Assembly: GCF_017315705.1 (NCBI RefSeq)
Contig: NZ_JAFLRF010000015.1
Span: 71,008 to 135,007, forward strand
DNA length: 64,000 nt
Reading direction: 5' to 3'
Origin: Trinickia mobilis
GTDB taxonomy: Bacteria; Pseudomonadota; Gammaproteobacteria; Burkholderiales; Burkholderiaceae
Made by a program: the position numbers and the translations under genes. The first letter of the stretch is position 1. Each line of letters begins with the position of its first letter. Below, piece after piece: positions 35,845-44,994 of this stretch. The notes under the pieces are model-generated. The model did not search any database. It was not told the DNA's origin and was given only the letters and a program-made list of their open reading frames with translations.

Positions 35845-37971
35845 CTATTTCCCGATCTTTACAAGTGCGTCCACGGCCACAACACCGCTGCCTTCCTCAA
35901 GGACCATGACAGGATTAACCTCAGCCTCCAGCACCGTGATGTCGGACTGCGTCGCCAAGTTGGAAACGGAAACGATCGCGTCAGCCAATGCCTCGATGTC
36001 TCCGCGCGCTTTGCCACGATAACCATCGAGCGCGCGCATGGCCTTGACTTCGGAGATCATCTCAAGGGCCGACTCGCGGGTGACGGGGGCAAGACGCAAT
36101 GCACGGTCGCGGTAAATTTCAGTGAGGATCCCGCCAGACGCGAGCATCACGATCGGGCCAACCTGTGCGTCCCGGCGATATCCGATAAGAACCTCGCCTA
36201 ATCCCTTGACCATCTGCTGAACCAACACTCGCTTAAGTTTGAAACCGTCAACATTCTGCGAGACGTTCGCACGGATTTTCTCGATCGCAGCATTGAGTTG
36301 GTTCTTGTCGCAAATTCCCAGCTCAACCCCCCCGACGTCTGTCTTGTGCGGCACATCTGCCGACAGCACCTTCACCGCGAGTGGATACTGCAAATCTTCA
36401 GGGATCGCAACATCGCCCTCAACATCAATCCCGAGCGCCGGTGCGTGAGGAACACCGACCTTTGTCAGCAGATCGTATGCGGCAAGTTCGTCAAGGAATC
36501 CTACTGAACTGCGCTCTTCCTCTTTATCCGCAATATCTGGGATGCCCGACGGCATGCGCCGTGCGAAGGCGGCGGCGATAGAGTCAGCGCAAGATTCGGG
36601 CGTGCGAAAGCAGGGAACCCCCCCTGCAGTCAGGCGCGACAATGCTTCAGGGGCATCAGGCACAACAAAGGCCGCCAGCGGCAGGAGTTCTGGTGACAGC
36701 GAAGCGCTATCGAGTATCGGACGCACCGCCAATTCCGGCGAAAACCTCGCCGACGACCCCGCGACTGCCACAACCAGATCAAATTCCGGTGCTGAGCGAA
36801 GCACGTCGAGCGCAGCAGCCATGACGTTATAGCGCGTGCCAGCGAGCGTCAGGTCCACAATGCGGCCATTGCCGACTTCCACACCGGCAGCGGCGAGTCG
36901 CGCGTAGGTCTCAGCGCTCGGATGCTGTACGTCGATATTGCGCACGCCCAGTTGATCGACGACCATGGCTGCGCCGCCGCCAGTTGTGGTCACGACCGCG
37001 ACTCGTGGCTTCGTTGAGCTCACCACTTGCGGTACCGGGATTCGCGCAAGCAATGCTGAGCTTTCGAGGAAAGCGTCCAGCGTTTCAACGCGTGCGATGC
37101 CACAACCCTTGAGAAAGGCATCGGCGACGTCATCTTCGCCGGCGAGTGCTCCCGTGTGCGATACCGCCAGTTCTGCAGCAGCGCTTGATCGCCCGAGCTT
37201 ATACGCGACAACTGGCTTTCCCTTGCGGGCTGCCTGGACCGCAAACTGGCGCAACTTATCGGAATGTCGCAAGGTTTCGAGAAAAAGCATGTAGCCGGTA
37301 ACATCAGGATCGTCCAGCGTCGCCGCGCAGATTTCGCCCACGCTCAGATCCACCTCGTTGCCGACTGACACGAGGCCAGCAAAGCCAACCCCGCGCGCCT
37401 TGCCTCGTGACACTAGCGCACCAATCATGCTTCCGCTGTGCGAGGCGACGAACAGCCCCCCCACAGGAAGGTCAGGTTCTGCAAACGCGGCATTCGCAGT
37501 AAGCGCCAGCCTACGGCGAACATTCACCACCCCGAGTCCGCTCGGGCCGAGAACACGAATACCTGTTCGGCGCACAATTTCCCGCACGCGTGCTTCGCGA
37601 GCTTCGCCCTCGGCTCCGCTCTCCGAGAATCCGGCAGCAAGAATCGTCGCGACCGGGACACCAAGCTCCGCGCATTCCTCTAGCGCCTCAATTGCCGCGT
37701 CGGTTGGCGTGAGGATGAACGCGTGATCCGGAACGACTGGCAGATCGCCGATACTACGCCATGCTTTTTCGCCAAGAACGGTGTCACGGTTTGGATTAAT
37801 TGGATACACTTCGCCGTCGAAACCCGCTTGACGGATAAACCGAAGCGGCCGTGCGGCCGTTTTGGATGGATCGTCGGACGCGCCCACGAGGGCGACACTG
37901 CGTGGTGCAAGAAGCACCGCCGCCAGCGATTTGTTCGGAGATTCGCCTGTGGGCATGATGCTCTTTTTCAT
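35845..37971 (-). CDS. ADP-forming acyl-CoA synthetase (acetate--CoA ligase family)
   Basis: A 708-residue single-chain NDP-forming acyl-CoA ligase. It has a CoA-binding Rossmann domain (SVALVGASDDPSKTAARPL), succinyl-CoA-synthetase-like domains with the phosphohistidine motif ELAVSHTGALAGEDD, and a C-terminal ATP-grasp half (about 490-708) with YPLAVKVLSADVPHKTDVGG. It makes an acyl-CoA from the free acid with ATP, or the reverse. The natural acid is unknown, and the operon partners suggest the substrate of the acyl-CoA dehydrogenase upstream. The start could also be at residue 6. Confidence 0.88.
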   Translation of the reverse strand: MKKSIMPTGESPNKSLAAVLLAPRSVALVGASDDPSKTAARPLRFIRQAGFDGEVYPINPNRDTVLGEKAWRSIGDLPVVPDHAFILTPTDAAIEALEECAELGVPVATILAAGFSESGAEGEAREARVREIVRRTGIRVLGPSGLGVVNVRRRLALTANAAFAEPDLPVGGLFVASHSGSMIGALVSRGKARGVGFAGLVSVGNEVDLSVGEICAATLDDPDVTGYMLFLETLRHSDKLRQFAVQAARKGKPVVAYKLGRSSAAAELAVSHTGALAGEDDVADAFLKGCGIARVETLDAFLESSALLARIPVPQVVSSTKPRVAVVTTTGGGAAMVVDQLGVRNIDVQHPSAETYARLAAAGVEVGNGRIVDLTLAGTRYNVMAAALDVLRSAPEFDLVVAVAGSSARFSPELAVRPILDSASLSPELLPLAAFVVPDAPEALSRLTAGGVPCFRTPESCADSIAAAFARRMPSGIPDIADKEEERSSVGFLDELAAYDLLTKVGVPHAPALGIDVEGDVAIPEDLQYPLAVKVLSADVPHKTDVGGVELGICDKNQLNAAIEKIRANVSQNVDGFKLKRVLVQQMVKGLGEVLIGYRRDAQVGPIVMLASGGILTEIYRDRALRLAPVTRESALEMISEVKAMRALDGYRGKARGDIEALADAIVSVSNLATQSDITVLEAEVNPVMVLEEGSGVVAVDALVKIGK

Positions 37972-37988
37972 GTCAGAATCTGCCCTCG

Positions 37989-39134
37989 TTACTTGCGCTG
38001 GTCGAAGCGGCGCTGAAAGACATTTTCAGCGATGCGATTCTTAAGAATCTCGATCGAGCCGCCTGCGATCATCCAGCCACGTGTACGACGCACGCAGTAT
38101 TCGACAAGAGACTCCTGGCTGTAGCCCATGCCCCCCATTACTTGAAGGGCCTCATTCGAGACGTCGAACCCGGTCTGGTTACAGTGAGCCTTAGCGATGG
38201 CGGTGTCATACGCCGATGGCAGTTGGCCATTCGAGACATTCGCGGCACGATAGAGCAGGAGCTGCGACGCTTCGAGCTTCAATGCCATATCTGCGAACTT
38301 CCACTGGATGCCCTGGAATTCGCAAATGGGCCGCCCAAATTGTTCGCGAATCAACGCGTGCTCACGCGCGGTGTTGAAGGCGTACCGACCCAATGCAAGC
38401 GCGCGCGATGCATTACCGACTCGCTCTACGTTGAAGCCTGATATCTGCTTTTTAAATCCACCTGGTCCAAGAAGGACGTTCTCCGCAGGAATCCTGCATT
38501 CCTCGAAATACAACTGCGACCACTCCTCACCGCTCATGAAACTGGAAGGCTGACCCACCGTGAATCCGTGAGTGCCCTTCTCGATCAGGACCGAACCGAT
38601 ATTCTCAACACCTGGACCAAACCGGCAATAGATTAGAAACAGGTCGGCATCAGGACTGTGCGTCGAGAATATCTTCGTACCATTGATCACATACTCGTCG
38701 CCTTCCTGCCTAGCATAAGTTCTGAGCTCCGTGACTGCCGAACCGGCCCCGGGCTCTGTCATACCGAGCGAAATCACCTTTTGGCCGCCCAGCAGATCAC
38801 TCAGATAGCGCTTCTTCTGCTCGGGCGTTGCATATTCGGCAAATGTGCGGATGGGGCCAAAGTTGCCGGCTTGGACGATGTCTGCGCTTTTTGGACATAC
38901 GAGGGCGATCTCCTGAATGGCGATTACCGCGTCCATCAGTGTGCCACCTTGCCCACCGTCCTCTTCCTTCATGGTGATGCCAAGCAACCCCTGCGCCGCT
39001 AGTTGCTGCGCGACATCAAGATCGAAGCCTGCCCGATGAGCGCGCTTGAGCGCTCCTTCCGCCAACGTGTCTCGCGCGAATCGCTGCACTGCGTCGGCGA
39101 ACGCGTTCTGCTCCTCTGTAAGTGCGAAATCCAT
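37989..39134 (-). CDS. Acyl-CoA dehydrogenase
   Basis: A 381-residue flavin acyl-CoA dehydrogenase with N-terminal helical, beta-barrel and C-terminal helical domains. Visible motifs are MTEPGAGSAVTELRTYA (FAD and acyl binding), INGTKIFSTHS, REQFGRPICEFQGIQWKFAD and ALQVMGGMGYSQE. It introduces a double bond into an acyl-CoA and hands electrons to EtfAB encoded downstream. GAGGAAAA precedes the ATG. It heads a minus-strand operon and is divergent from a LysR gene, the usual arrangement for LysR control. A stub of a paralogue lies at 11482-11577. Confidence 0.9.
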   Translation of the reverse strand: MDFALTEEQNAFADAVQRFARDTLAEGALKRAHRAGFDLDVAQQLAAQGLLGITMKEEDGGQGGTLMDAVIAIQEIALVCPKSADIVQAGNFGPIRTFAEYATPEQKKRYLSDLLGGQKVISLGMTEPGAGSAVTELRTYARQEGDEYVINGTKIFSTHSPDADLFLIYCRFGPGVENIGSVLIEKGTHGFTVGQPSSFMSGEEWSQLYFEECRIPAENVLLGPGGFKKQISGFNVERVGNASRALALGRYAFNTAREHALIREQFGRPICEFQGIQWKFADMALKLEASQLLLYRAANVSNGQLPSAYDTAIAKAHCNQTGFDVSNEALQVMGGMGYSQESLVEYCVRRTRGWMIAGGSIEILKNRIAENVFQRRFDQRK

Positions 39135-39187
39135 TTTTCCTCGCTAACCGTAAGACTGCTGTGTGATTGATTATTGCAGTCGGTCAA

Positions 39188-39216
39188 TTGACACGCCATT
39201 TCGCATAAGGTACGGT
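39188..39216 (+). promoter_or_regulatory. Predicted promoter of the divergent LysR gene
   Basis: TTGACA at 39188-39193 is followed, 17 bases later, by TACGGT, a weak -10 box that starts 23 bases before the LysR ATG. The 104-base divergent region also must hold the operon promoter on the other strand. Confidence 0.4.
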
Positions 39217-39238
39217 ATTGTGACTTTTTGGAACATCC

Positions 39239-40195
39239 ATGCCCCGCGTCGTCCCTCCTCTGAACCCTCTTCACGTCTTCGAATCCGTTGCACGTCAGGG
39301 CAGCCTGACGAGTGCCGCCGCGGAACTCTGCGTCACACATTCCGCCGTGAGCAGGCAAATCACAACGCTAGAGCGTTATCTTGGAGTGAGGCTGTTTGAA
39401 CGCGGACCGAAAGGAGCGAAACTGACAAATGTCGGCGCCTCATATTTCAAGCAGATCGGCCCGGCCTTCTCTGCGATTGCAACGGCCACCGAAGCGATCG
39501 TAGGACGTCTGGAAGGTGAACCGCTGCGGCTTTCGGTGTACAACACTTTTGCAGCCAAATGGCTAATGCATCGTCTGCATCGTTTTGAGCGAGCACACCC
39601 CACCATACCTGTGGAGCTGAGTACGACCGTCGCTAAGATCAACTTTAACGAGGTGCAAGTTGATGCAGCGATACAGTTTGGTGATAGCAACTGGCCGGGG
39701 GTTAACTGTGAGCGTTTATTCCAAGATGTGATCGAACCTGTATGTAGCCCGGTACTGCTTAAATCGGGGCCGCCACTGAAATCGATTGATGATCTAGCAC
39801 ACCATCGCCTATTGCAGTCGCGGTACCGACGGCACGACTGGTTCGACTGGCTGCGCGCCGTAGGACGGAGCGACCTTGATGAACTGGTCAGCCGCCAGCG
39901 CGGCGGATTCCAGAATTCGCTCCTGGCCTACCAGGCAGCTGTCGAGGGGATGGGAATCGTGATGGGGCAATTGCAGCTTCTTGCCAATGACCTCGAGACC
40001 GGAATCCTGGTGCGTCCGTTCAACATGCCGGTGACCCGGGATCTTGCTTATTATCTCCTCGTCCCGGATAGCCGCAGACATTCACGTAAGGTCGAGGCCT
40101 TTCGCGCATGGCTTCGCGCGGAGATCGAAACCATGCCCACTAGCGGTAGCGGGACACCTGGCCAAACAACCGCCCGCATCATCGCTGGTAGATAG
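39239..40195 (+). CDS. LysR-family regulator (GcvA-like) divergent from the dehydrogenase operon
   Basis: A 318-residue LysR protein of the GcvA type, beginning MPRVVPPLNPLHVFESVARQ. The helix-turn-helix is VTHSAVSRQITTLERYLGVRL, and the sensor half has LRLSVYNTFAAKWLMHRLHRF and DAAIQFGD, which are typical of the GcvA/AmpR group. It is not closely related to the two LysR paralogues at 28.5 and 32.2 kb. It is probably the regulator of the acyl-CoA dehydrogenase, ligase and etf operon. Confidence 0.87.
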   Translation: MPRVVPPLNPLHVFESVARQGSLTSAAAELCVTHSAVSRQITTLERYLGVRLFERGPKGAKLTNVGASYFKQIGPAFSAIATATEAIVGRLEGEPLRLSVYNTFAAKWLMHRLHRFERAHPTIPVELSTTVAKINFNEVQVDAAIQFGDSNWPGVNCERLFQDVIEPVCSPVLLKSGPPLKSIDDLAHHRLLQSRYRRHDWFDWLRAVGRSDLDELVSRQRGGFQNSLLAYQAAVEGMGIVMGQLQLLANDLETGILVRPFNMPVTRDLAYYLLVPDSRRHSRKVEAFRAWLRAEIETMPTSGSGTPGQTTARIIAGR

Positions 40196-40196
40196 C

Positions 40197-40930
40197 TTAT
40201 TGCCGGTGGTACAGGTTACGCTTGAGCCCGGGAGGAAGCAGGTCCGCCAGTCGCACATCTGACGTTTGTAACTCTTCCATAAACCACAACTTCGCAAGCA
40301 AAGTCGACGCTCCCTGTAAGCCCATGACCGGCGCAGCAAGCTCTTCGAACTTGTCGTCGATATCATCGTCGCTGAGCGGTGCCTCCGGATCACCGCGGCG
40401 ATGCCGCGCAAATACTTCTACCGTCTTGCCATCAAGCAGTGAGACTTCAACTCGTGCGGCACTCCTCTAGGAAGGCCTGGGTGAGTTCCGGATCCGCGAT
40501 GAACTCGACCTTCTTCATCCTATCCCGAACTAGATGGTCCCGAAGGCGCTTTTCGGTAAGCACCTCTAGTCGCACCGAACCGCAGGTAGCAGAATGACTC
40601 AGCGCATACGGCAAGCTGAATCGCGCCTCGAAGGCTAATCGCGGCTCGCGGTTCCCCGCCACCTCCAGTGCTGGCGCGTAAGTCTTCACTTTTATCTGCG
40701 AAATCAGCTCTCAGCGCAGCTCGTTCTGCTTAAGCGCATCGAGTAGCGCGTCGATAGCTGCGAACGTGTGTCCGCAGCCACTCGATTTCTGACGGCGTAT
40801 GCAACGCGTTGCCAAACCGGCTTTCCCACTGCGGCCAACATCACATCGCGCACGACATCGCCACCGTATCTAGACACGCTGGAGAGCGGCGGCCCCACGG
40901 ACCTGGCATGAGGAACTCAAGCGCCCACGC
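40197..40930 (-). pseudogene. Decayed MmgE/PrpD family gene
   Basis: The remaining C-terminal half aligns with the intact protein at 8941-10287: SGCGHTFAAIDALLDALKQN, KTYAPALEVAG, FSLPYALSHSATCGSVRLEV, GDPEAPLSDDDIDDKFEELA and LLAKLWFMEEL. An in-frame TGA sits near 40710, a frameshift near 40455, and the N-terminal half is missing or unrecognisable beyond about 40930. It is convergent with the LysR gene. Confidence 0.8.
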
Positions 40931-41471
40931 CTGCCAGGTTACGTCGGTGCTAGTTAGCTCTCGCTTTTAGCGGAAGTAACTGCTTATCACCGCAATCGCT
41001 CAATCACTGGCCTCACCGCACGGACTCAGTCCACCTCGAGGTTTCGCGCGAGCGCCAGCTTTCGCCAGGATCGAGCGATCGAGACAGACCCGCTGCCGCC
41101 GGTCGCGCTGTCAGGGATCCAAGGACAGGTAACAGAGTGGTCCGGTCATGGCAAAGTGCAAGAGCGTAGTGATAGCGGCAAGCAGGACGGGGACCGCCGG
41201 TCGTCGCGCTCATACAAAGCGGAATTTCCCTTAACGACTGCCAGCGCGGGCATTTTGCAAGGAATTGCTGCTCGACCCGCCAACGGCTGCAAACAAACCG
41301 ATATTCGGGCCGGACGGCGGCGCCATGAGCAGCTCAAATTCTCCGCAGTCACTGCGCCAAGGGGTTCAGGGCACTTTCGCGGTCGAATGGTGACTGGCAA
41401 GACGCGTGTCTTCCGTTGTAGATTGGCGCCGCCCTTTTTACCAGCCTCCGCATATTGCTACCATAGGGAGC
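40931..41471. other. Gap without a gene at the junction to the orphan-gene region
   Basis: Composition is mixed and no frame is convincing. It may hold degraded mobile DNA, but no transposase or recombinase signature was recognised. Confidence 0.45.
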
Positions 41472-42833
41472 ATGAAGACACCTTACGTTCCCCATCTCTT
41501 CGAAGCCGACGCCTTGGCGAAGGTGCAAGGTCGCGTCGGCTGGCTCACGGTCGGTGTGGTCTCCTCCATCGCTTGGTCGCAGGACGACGTTTGGGTCGAA
41601 TACGACGGCTTCGAATTCTTGCTTCACGGCGTCAGGCAACAGGGCGCGCACCGCATTGCTCCATGCATCAGTACGCCCTCGGACCAGGACCATGTCAATG
41701 AGGCGCTATCGCGGCTGTATCGCTTTACGTCCGTGCTCGGCTTTTTCAAGCAAGGCTACGTTGACATTACGGGACGAACGTGGGGTACACACATAATTCG
41801 GCACTCCGACTTTCGGGGCACTTTTACGACCGTGCTGCAGGGTGGGAAACATGGCTTCAACTGCAATCACATGCCGCTTATCGAGGACGATCAGGCGCGC
41901 AAAGCGCTGGCGTTCCTGCGGGAGGGACGCCGGCTTGAGCGCGTGCACGAGCCGTACGCGTTCCTGTCATTTTTTAAGGTCATTGAAAGCCAATTTGCGT
42001 CCAAGGCCCGGGTTGAGTGGGTCGAGAGGAACCTGGATCTCATCACTGAAGAGCGAGCTTTAAAGCGCCTCAATGAACTGCGTGGTCAGGGCGTGAACGT
42101 CAACCAGCATCTCTTCGAATCGGGGCGCTGTGCCGTGGCCCATGCGAGCGTGGGTGGCAGCATCGTCGATCCAGACGTCCCGGCTGACCGCGAGCGCATC
42201 GCCGCAGACCTGGACATCATTGCGGCGCTGGCAGACCGCTACATCAAGGTCGACTGTGGAGTGCCCGATGAGATGGACCTCTATAGCACGCGGGACCGTG
42301 TAGCGCCGTGGCACGCGCTGATGGCCCCTGAAGCCGTAGCAACGTTGAAAGCTGGCGGGCATGTGGAGAACCTTCAAGAGCTGGGCAAACTCGAAGGAGC
42401 GACGGTCTCGGTTCGGTTGTGGCCAGACCCGCCCGCAAAGCAGTTCGAGGCGATGACACTGCTGCCGACGGAATGTGGTGACGGCGTCGTGAAGTTCATC
42501 GCATTAAGTGCGCGTGGCACCATCGTGCTGGCGTTCGTCATGGACGTGAAAGAGGGACGCGTGCATACGCTGCTCAACGAGGGCGGCATGCGCGCCGGGG
42601 TCGAGATTGTCGAGGAAGATGTCGAGGACTACACGCGCTACTTCCACAGCGTCGTGGGCAATCGCATCGTGGAGTTGGCCATCGATGGTGCTGAGCCGGT
42701 TGACTGCGAAGTTATCATTCCGGTGAACATAATCCCGCGGGCGCCTGAAGAGGCCGTGTCTCAGGCCCTGGAACAATTCAGACGGTCCAGGCAGCAGCCG
42801 TCAGCCGGAGTGCAGGAAGTAGACGGCGCCTAG
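41472..42833 (+). CDS. MauJ-like hypothetical protein with possible HEPN motif
   Basis: A 453-residue soluble protein. The start MKTPYVPHLFEAD has AGGGAG directly upstream; the 22 in-frame codons before it are not needed. Residues about 130-290 are helical and contain FLSFFKVIESQF, then GRCAVAHASVGG near residue 220. That segment fits the R-x4-H motif of HEPN ribonucleases and also the (R)xAVAHA motif of proteins labelled methylamine-utilisation MauJ. The C-terminal about 140 residues (LEGATVSVRLWPDPP to DCEVIIPVNI) look beta-rich. No mau genes are nearby. A defence-related role is only a guess from the motif and the island setting. Confidence 0.6.
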   Translation: MKTPYVPHLFEADALAKVQGRVGWLTVGVVSSIAWSQDDVWVEYDGFEFLLHGVRQQGAHRIAPCISTPSDQDHVNEALSRLYRFTSVLGFFKQGYVDITGRTWGTHIIRHSDFRGTFTTVLQGGKHGFNCNHMPLIEDDQARKALAFLREGRRLERVHEPYAFLSFFKVIESQFASKARVEWVERNLDLITEERALKRLNELRGQGVNVNQHLFESGRCAVAHASVGGSIVDPDVPADRERIAADLDIIAALADRYIKVDCGVPDEMDLYSTRDRVAPWHALMAPEAVATLKAGGHVENLQELGKLEGATVSVRLWPDPPAKQFEAMTLLPTECGDGVVKFIALSARGTIVLAFVMDVKEGRVHTLLNEGGMRAGVEIVEEDVEDYTRYFHSVVGNRIVELAIDGAEPVDCEVIIPVNIIPRAPEEAVSQALEQFRRSRQQPSAGVQEVDGA

Positions 42834-43299
42834 CGAATGTCGGCATTGCTGTCTCGTTCTGGTTGTGATTTGTGGCATTCGCCTGAGTCGTTACAGCGGT
42901 TTTCGATTCACCGCCGCATGACTGCTCTTCGCCGCGTACAGCCGGTGAACCCGGTGCAAATCCGTAATAGGTTGGTTTATGCCTTTCGCATACCCGCGGC
43001 GGTCACGAATCGATTGAGGTCCGCGTCGAACCGTGTTCGGCCATGAACTGGTGTTCGGCTCAGGTTGACGAATGTCCCATCACGAGTCATCACCTGCCTT
43101 TGGATCGTCGACAGCGCGACCGTCGGCAGTGGGTCCACGAGTATTCAATCACTCGCATCCGCACCTGACATCAGAGGCTACGATGGCGCAAGCGGCGGCA
43201 AAGCACCTATCAGCTGCCTCACAGTGGCCGATGCTCCAACGTCAGCAATGGCCGAATTTTCGACAGCGAGACCGCTAACCGTTCCACATCAGGGACACA
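42834..43299. other. Gap without a supported gene
   Basis: No frame has coding character. The end of the gap, on the plus strand, runs into the hydrolase relic. Confidence 0.4.
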
Positions 43300-43700
43300 C
43301 TTGGAGGTGATCCAGTTCGCATACTGTGCATTAAACCAGCAGTTTGAGTCGCTCGTCGGTTTGCATTCGCGCGGAGTGCCTCGACACTCGCCAGCATGCG
43401 CGTGTCTCTTGTCCGGCAGCGGCGGCATCGGCGAGGTACCCCTCAATCAGTGTAACGAGATCAGTCATCAACTCGTGCGCTCCGTTGCCAGTGCCCTTGT
43501 CTGTATAGGCGACCACGCAGCCACGCTTGAGTCCCCGTTCGCCAGCGACCGTAATTGCGCCATAGACTCCGCGCGAACCCGATGACATGGCCGTGACGAT
43601 GCACGGGTTCGCCCGGTCCAGGCTTGTCGGCACCCGGCGCACATACCCCGATTGTGGAAACGCCAACATCGTCGCAGACACGATTGAATCTCCGCCCTGA
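43300..43700. pseudogene. Rearranged relic of a 3-hydroxybutyrate oligomer hydrolase gene
   Basis: On the minus strand (about 43390-43640), [38 protein letters not shown] and TDLVTLIEG match the catalytic region of D-3-hydroxybutyrate oligomer hydrolase. On the plus strand (about 43300-43360), [14 protein letters not shown] matches a later segment of the same family (FAYWALNEQF). The two pieces face opposite directions, so the relic has been inverted internally as well as truncated. Confidence 0.55.
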
Positions 43701-43752
43701 AGGATAAAAACGGCACGCTATATTAATTTTTCTCCTGCGAAAAGGCCGAACC

Positions 43753-44844
43753 ATGATTCACGAACACTGCGACGACTACGACGACCCATTTGAGCTCCCC
43801 ACACCAGATGCATTGCCGCTACTGACGCTTCTCGTCGCAATCGAATACGAGGTTTGCATCGTCGCGTCAATCAATGAAGACTACTCGACTGTCTGGCAGC
43901 TACTTACCCCCGACACCGCCTTGGAGTTCGTTCTTCGCCGGCGCCCCTATTTTGATGACGAGGACCATTGGTACATCGACCACGCAGAGTACGAGAACGC
44001 CGTATCGACGTTCCTGGCGACGCGTCGCATCGCGGCACGGGCTGTCCAACAACTGGTTGATGCAACACGGGCGGTCCAACACCCATCGGAAACTGCAGAA
44101 ATTTGGCAGGCCTCTGTCGAGGTGCAGCGTTCCAACCTAAAGGGGAAGATTGGCGCGGAACTCCTGGAAGAATCGCGCCTGGCCTTCGACCGGATGTCGT
44201 CTGCTGCGTTCTATGCCTGTCTGGGCAAGCGCGCCGCGCCGGTGGAAGTGCAATGGCGGCGGACAATGGAATCGTCCCCCGCAATCGAGCAGCTTCGTTC
44301 CAGTCGTTATAAGGACGATACCCTCTATTTGCTTCAATACGACGATGTACCGCCAAGCTTGCACCGTTTTTTATCGACTTCGCGCTGCCTGGCGCTGTCC
44401 GTTACAGATGAGTGGCTCGCTCAAAGCTGGAGCTTTTTGAACCTCGAATCTCCCAGGGTCGCCGCAGTGAACCGCCCGGGCCTTGATTGCTTCCCGATTC
44501 TGGAACTCGCGTCGGGCACCATTCGGCTGCCAGCGCATCAGCTCTTACCTCATCTTCTCGAGTTTAATACAGGACTGCCGGTCCTTTTCGTGGGACCCAA
44601 CCGTTGCTGTCTGACAATCCACAGCTTCAGAAGCCTGGTCGACAGTGCGCATTTCGAAGAAACGCTGCGTGAACTCGATGAGAAGAAAGACGTGGTGCCC
44701 GTTAGAAGCAATGCTTTCGTCCGCCTTCCGGACGGAACTATCGTCAGCGTACAGGAGCGCTTTCGCCTTTTCGACGGGTGGAGCGGCTGTCCCCTCACTG
44801 CTGACCCCGACGAAACGGACCCAGACAAAGACATTCCATTCTGA
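43753..44844 (+). CDS. Orphan protein A of a three-gene module (363 aa)
   Basis: No known family is recognised. The protein is soluble, acidic at both ends (HCDDYDDPFE at the start, DPDETDPDKD at the end), with a helical first half (about 1-185) and a mixed second half. The second half (about 195-345) is related to that of the 381-residue protein at 46243. Shared features are a Pro-Pro-x-Leu start (DVPPSLH / EALPPALR), DEWL / DAWL, the strand PVLFVG / PVLYVG followed by LTIHSF / LVLHQF, and LPDGTI near the end. AAAGG lies nine bases before the ATG. It is the first gene of a plus-strand set of three. Confidence 0.6.
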   Translation: MIHEHCDDYDDPFELPTPDALPLLTLLVAIEYEVCIVASINEDYSTVWQLLTPDTALEFVLRRRPYFDDEDHWYIDHAEYENAVSTFLATRRIAARAVQQLVDATRAVQHPSETAEIWQASVEVQRSNLKGKIGAELLEESRLAFDRMSSAAFYACLGKRAAPVEVQWRRTMESSPAIEQLRSSRYKDDTLYLLQYDDVPPSLHRFLSTSRCLALSVTDEWLAQSWSFLNLESPRVAAVNRPGLDCFPILELASGTIRLPAHQLLPHLLEFNTGLPVLFVGPNRCCLTIHSFRSLVDSAHFEETLRELDEKKDVVPVRSNAFVRLPDGTIVSVQERFRLFDGWSGCPLTADPDETDPDKDIPF

Positions 44845-44994
44845 CCCGGACTATCCCCTTAGCTCGCTTCCTGGAGTGAGTTACCTATACCAGGATGTTC
44901 CACCGAACCTTGCGCGACATGGGCAGAAAGCCAAGCGACTAAAAAGAGTTTCTATATAACGAATACACCTTGAATACTTGGCCTTTCCCGGAGA

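Noticed and set aside
41472-42833. Methylamine utilisation function from MauJ similarity
   Set aside because: No other mau gene is nearby, and the similarity rests on a short motif also found in HEPN proteins.
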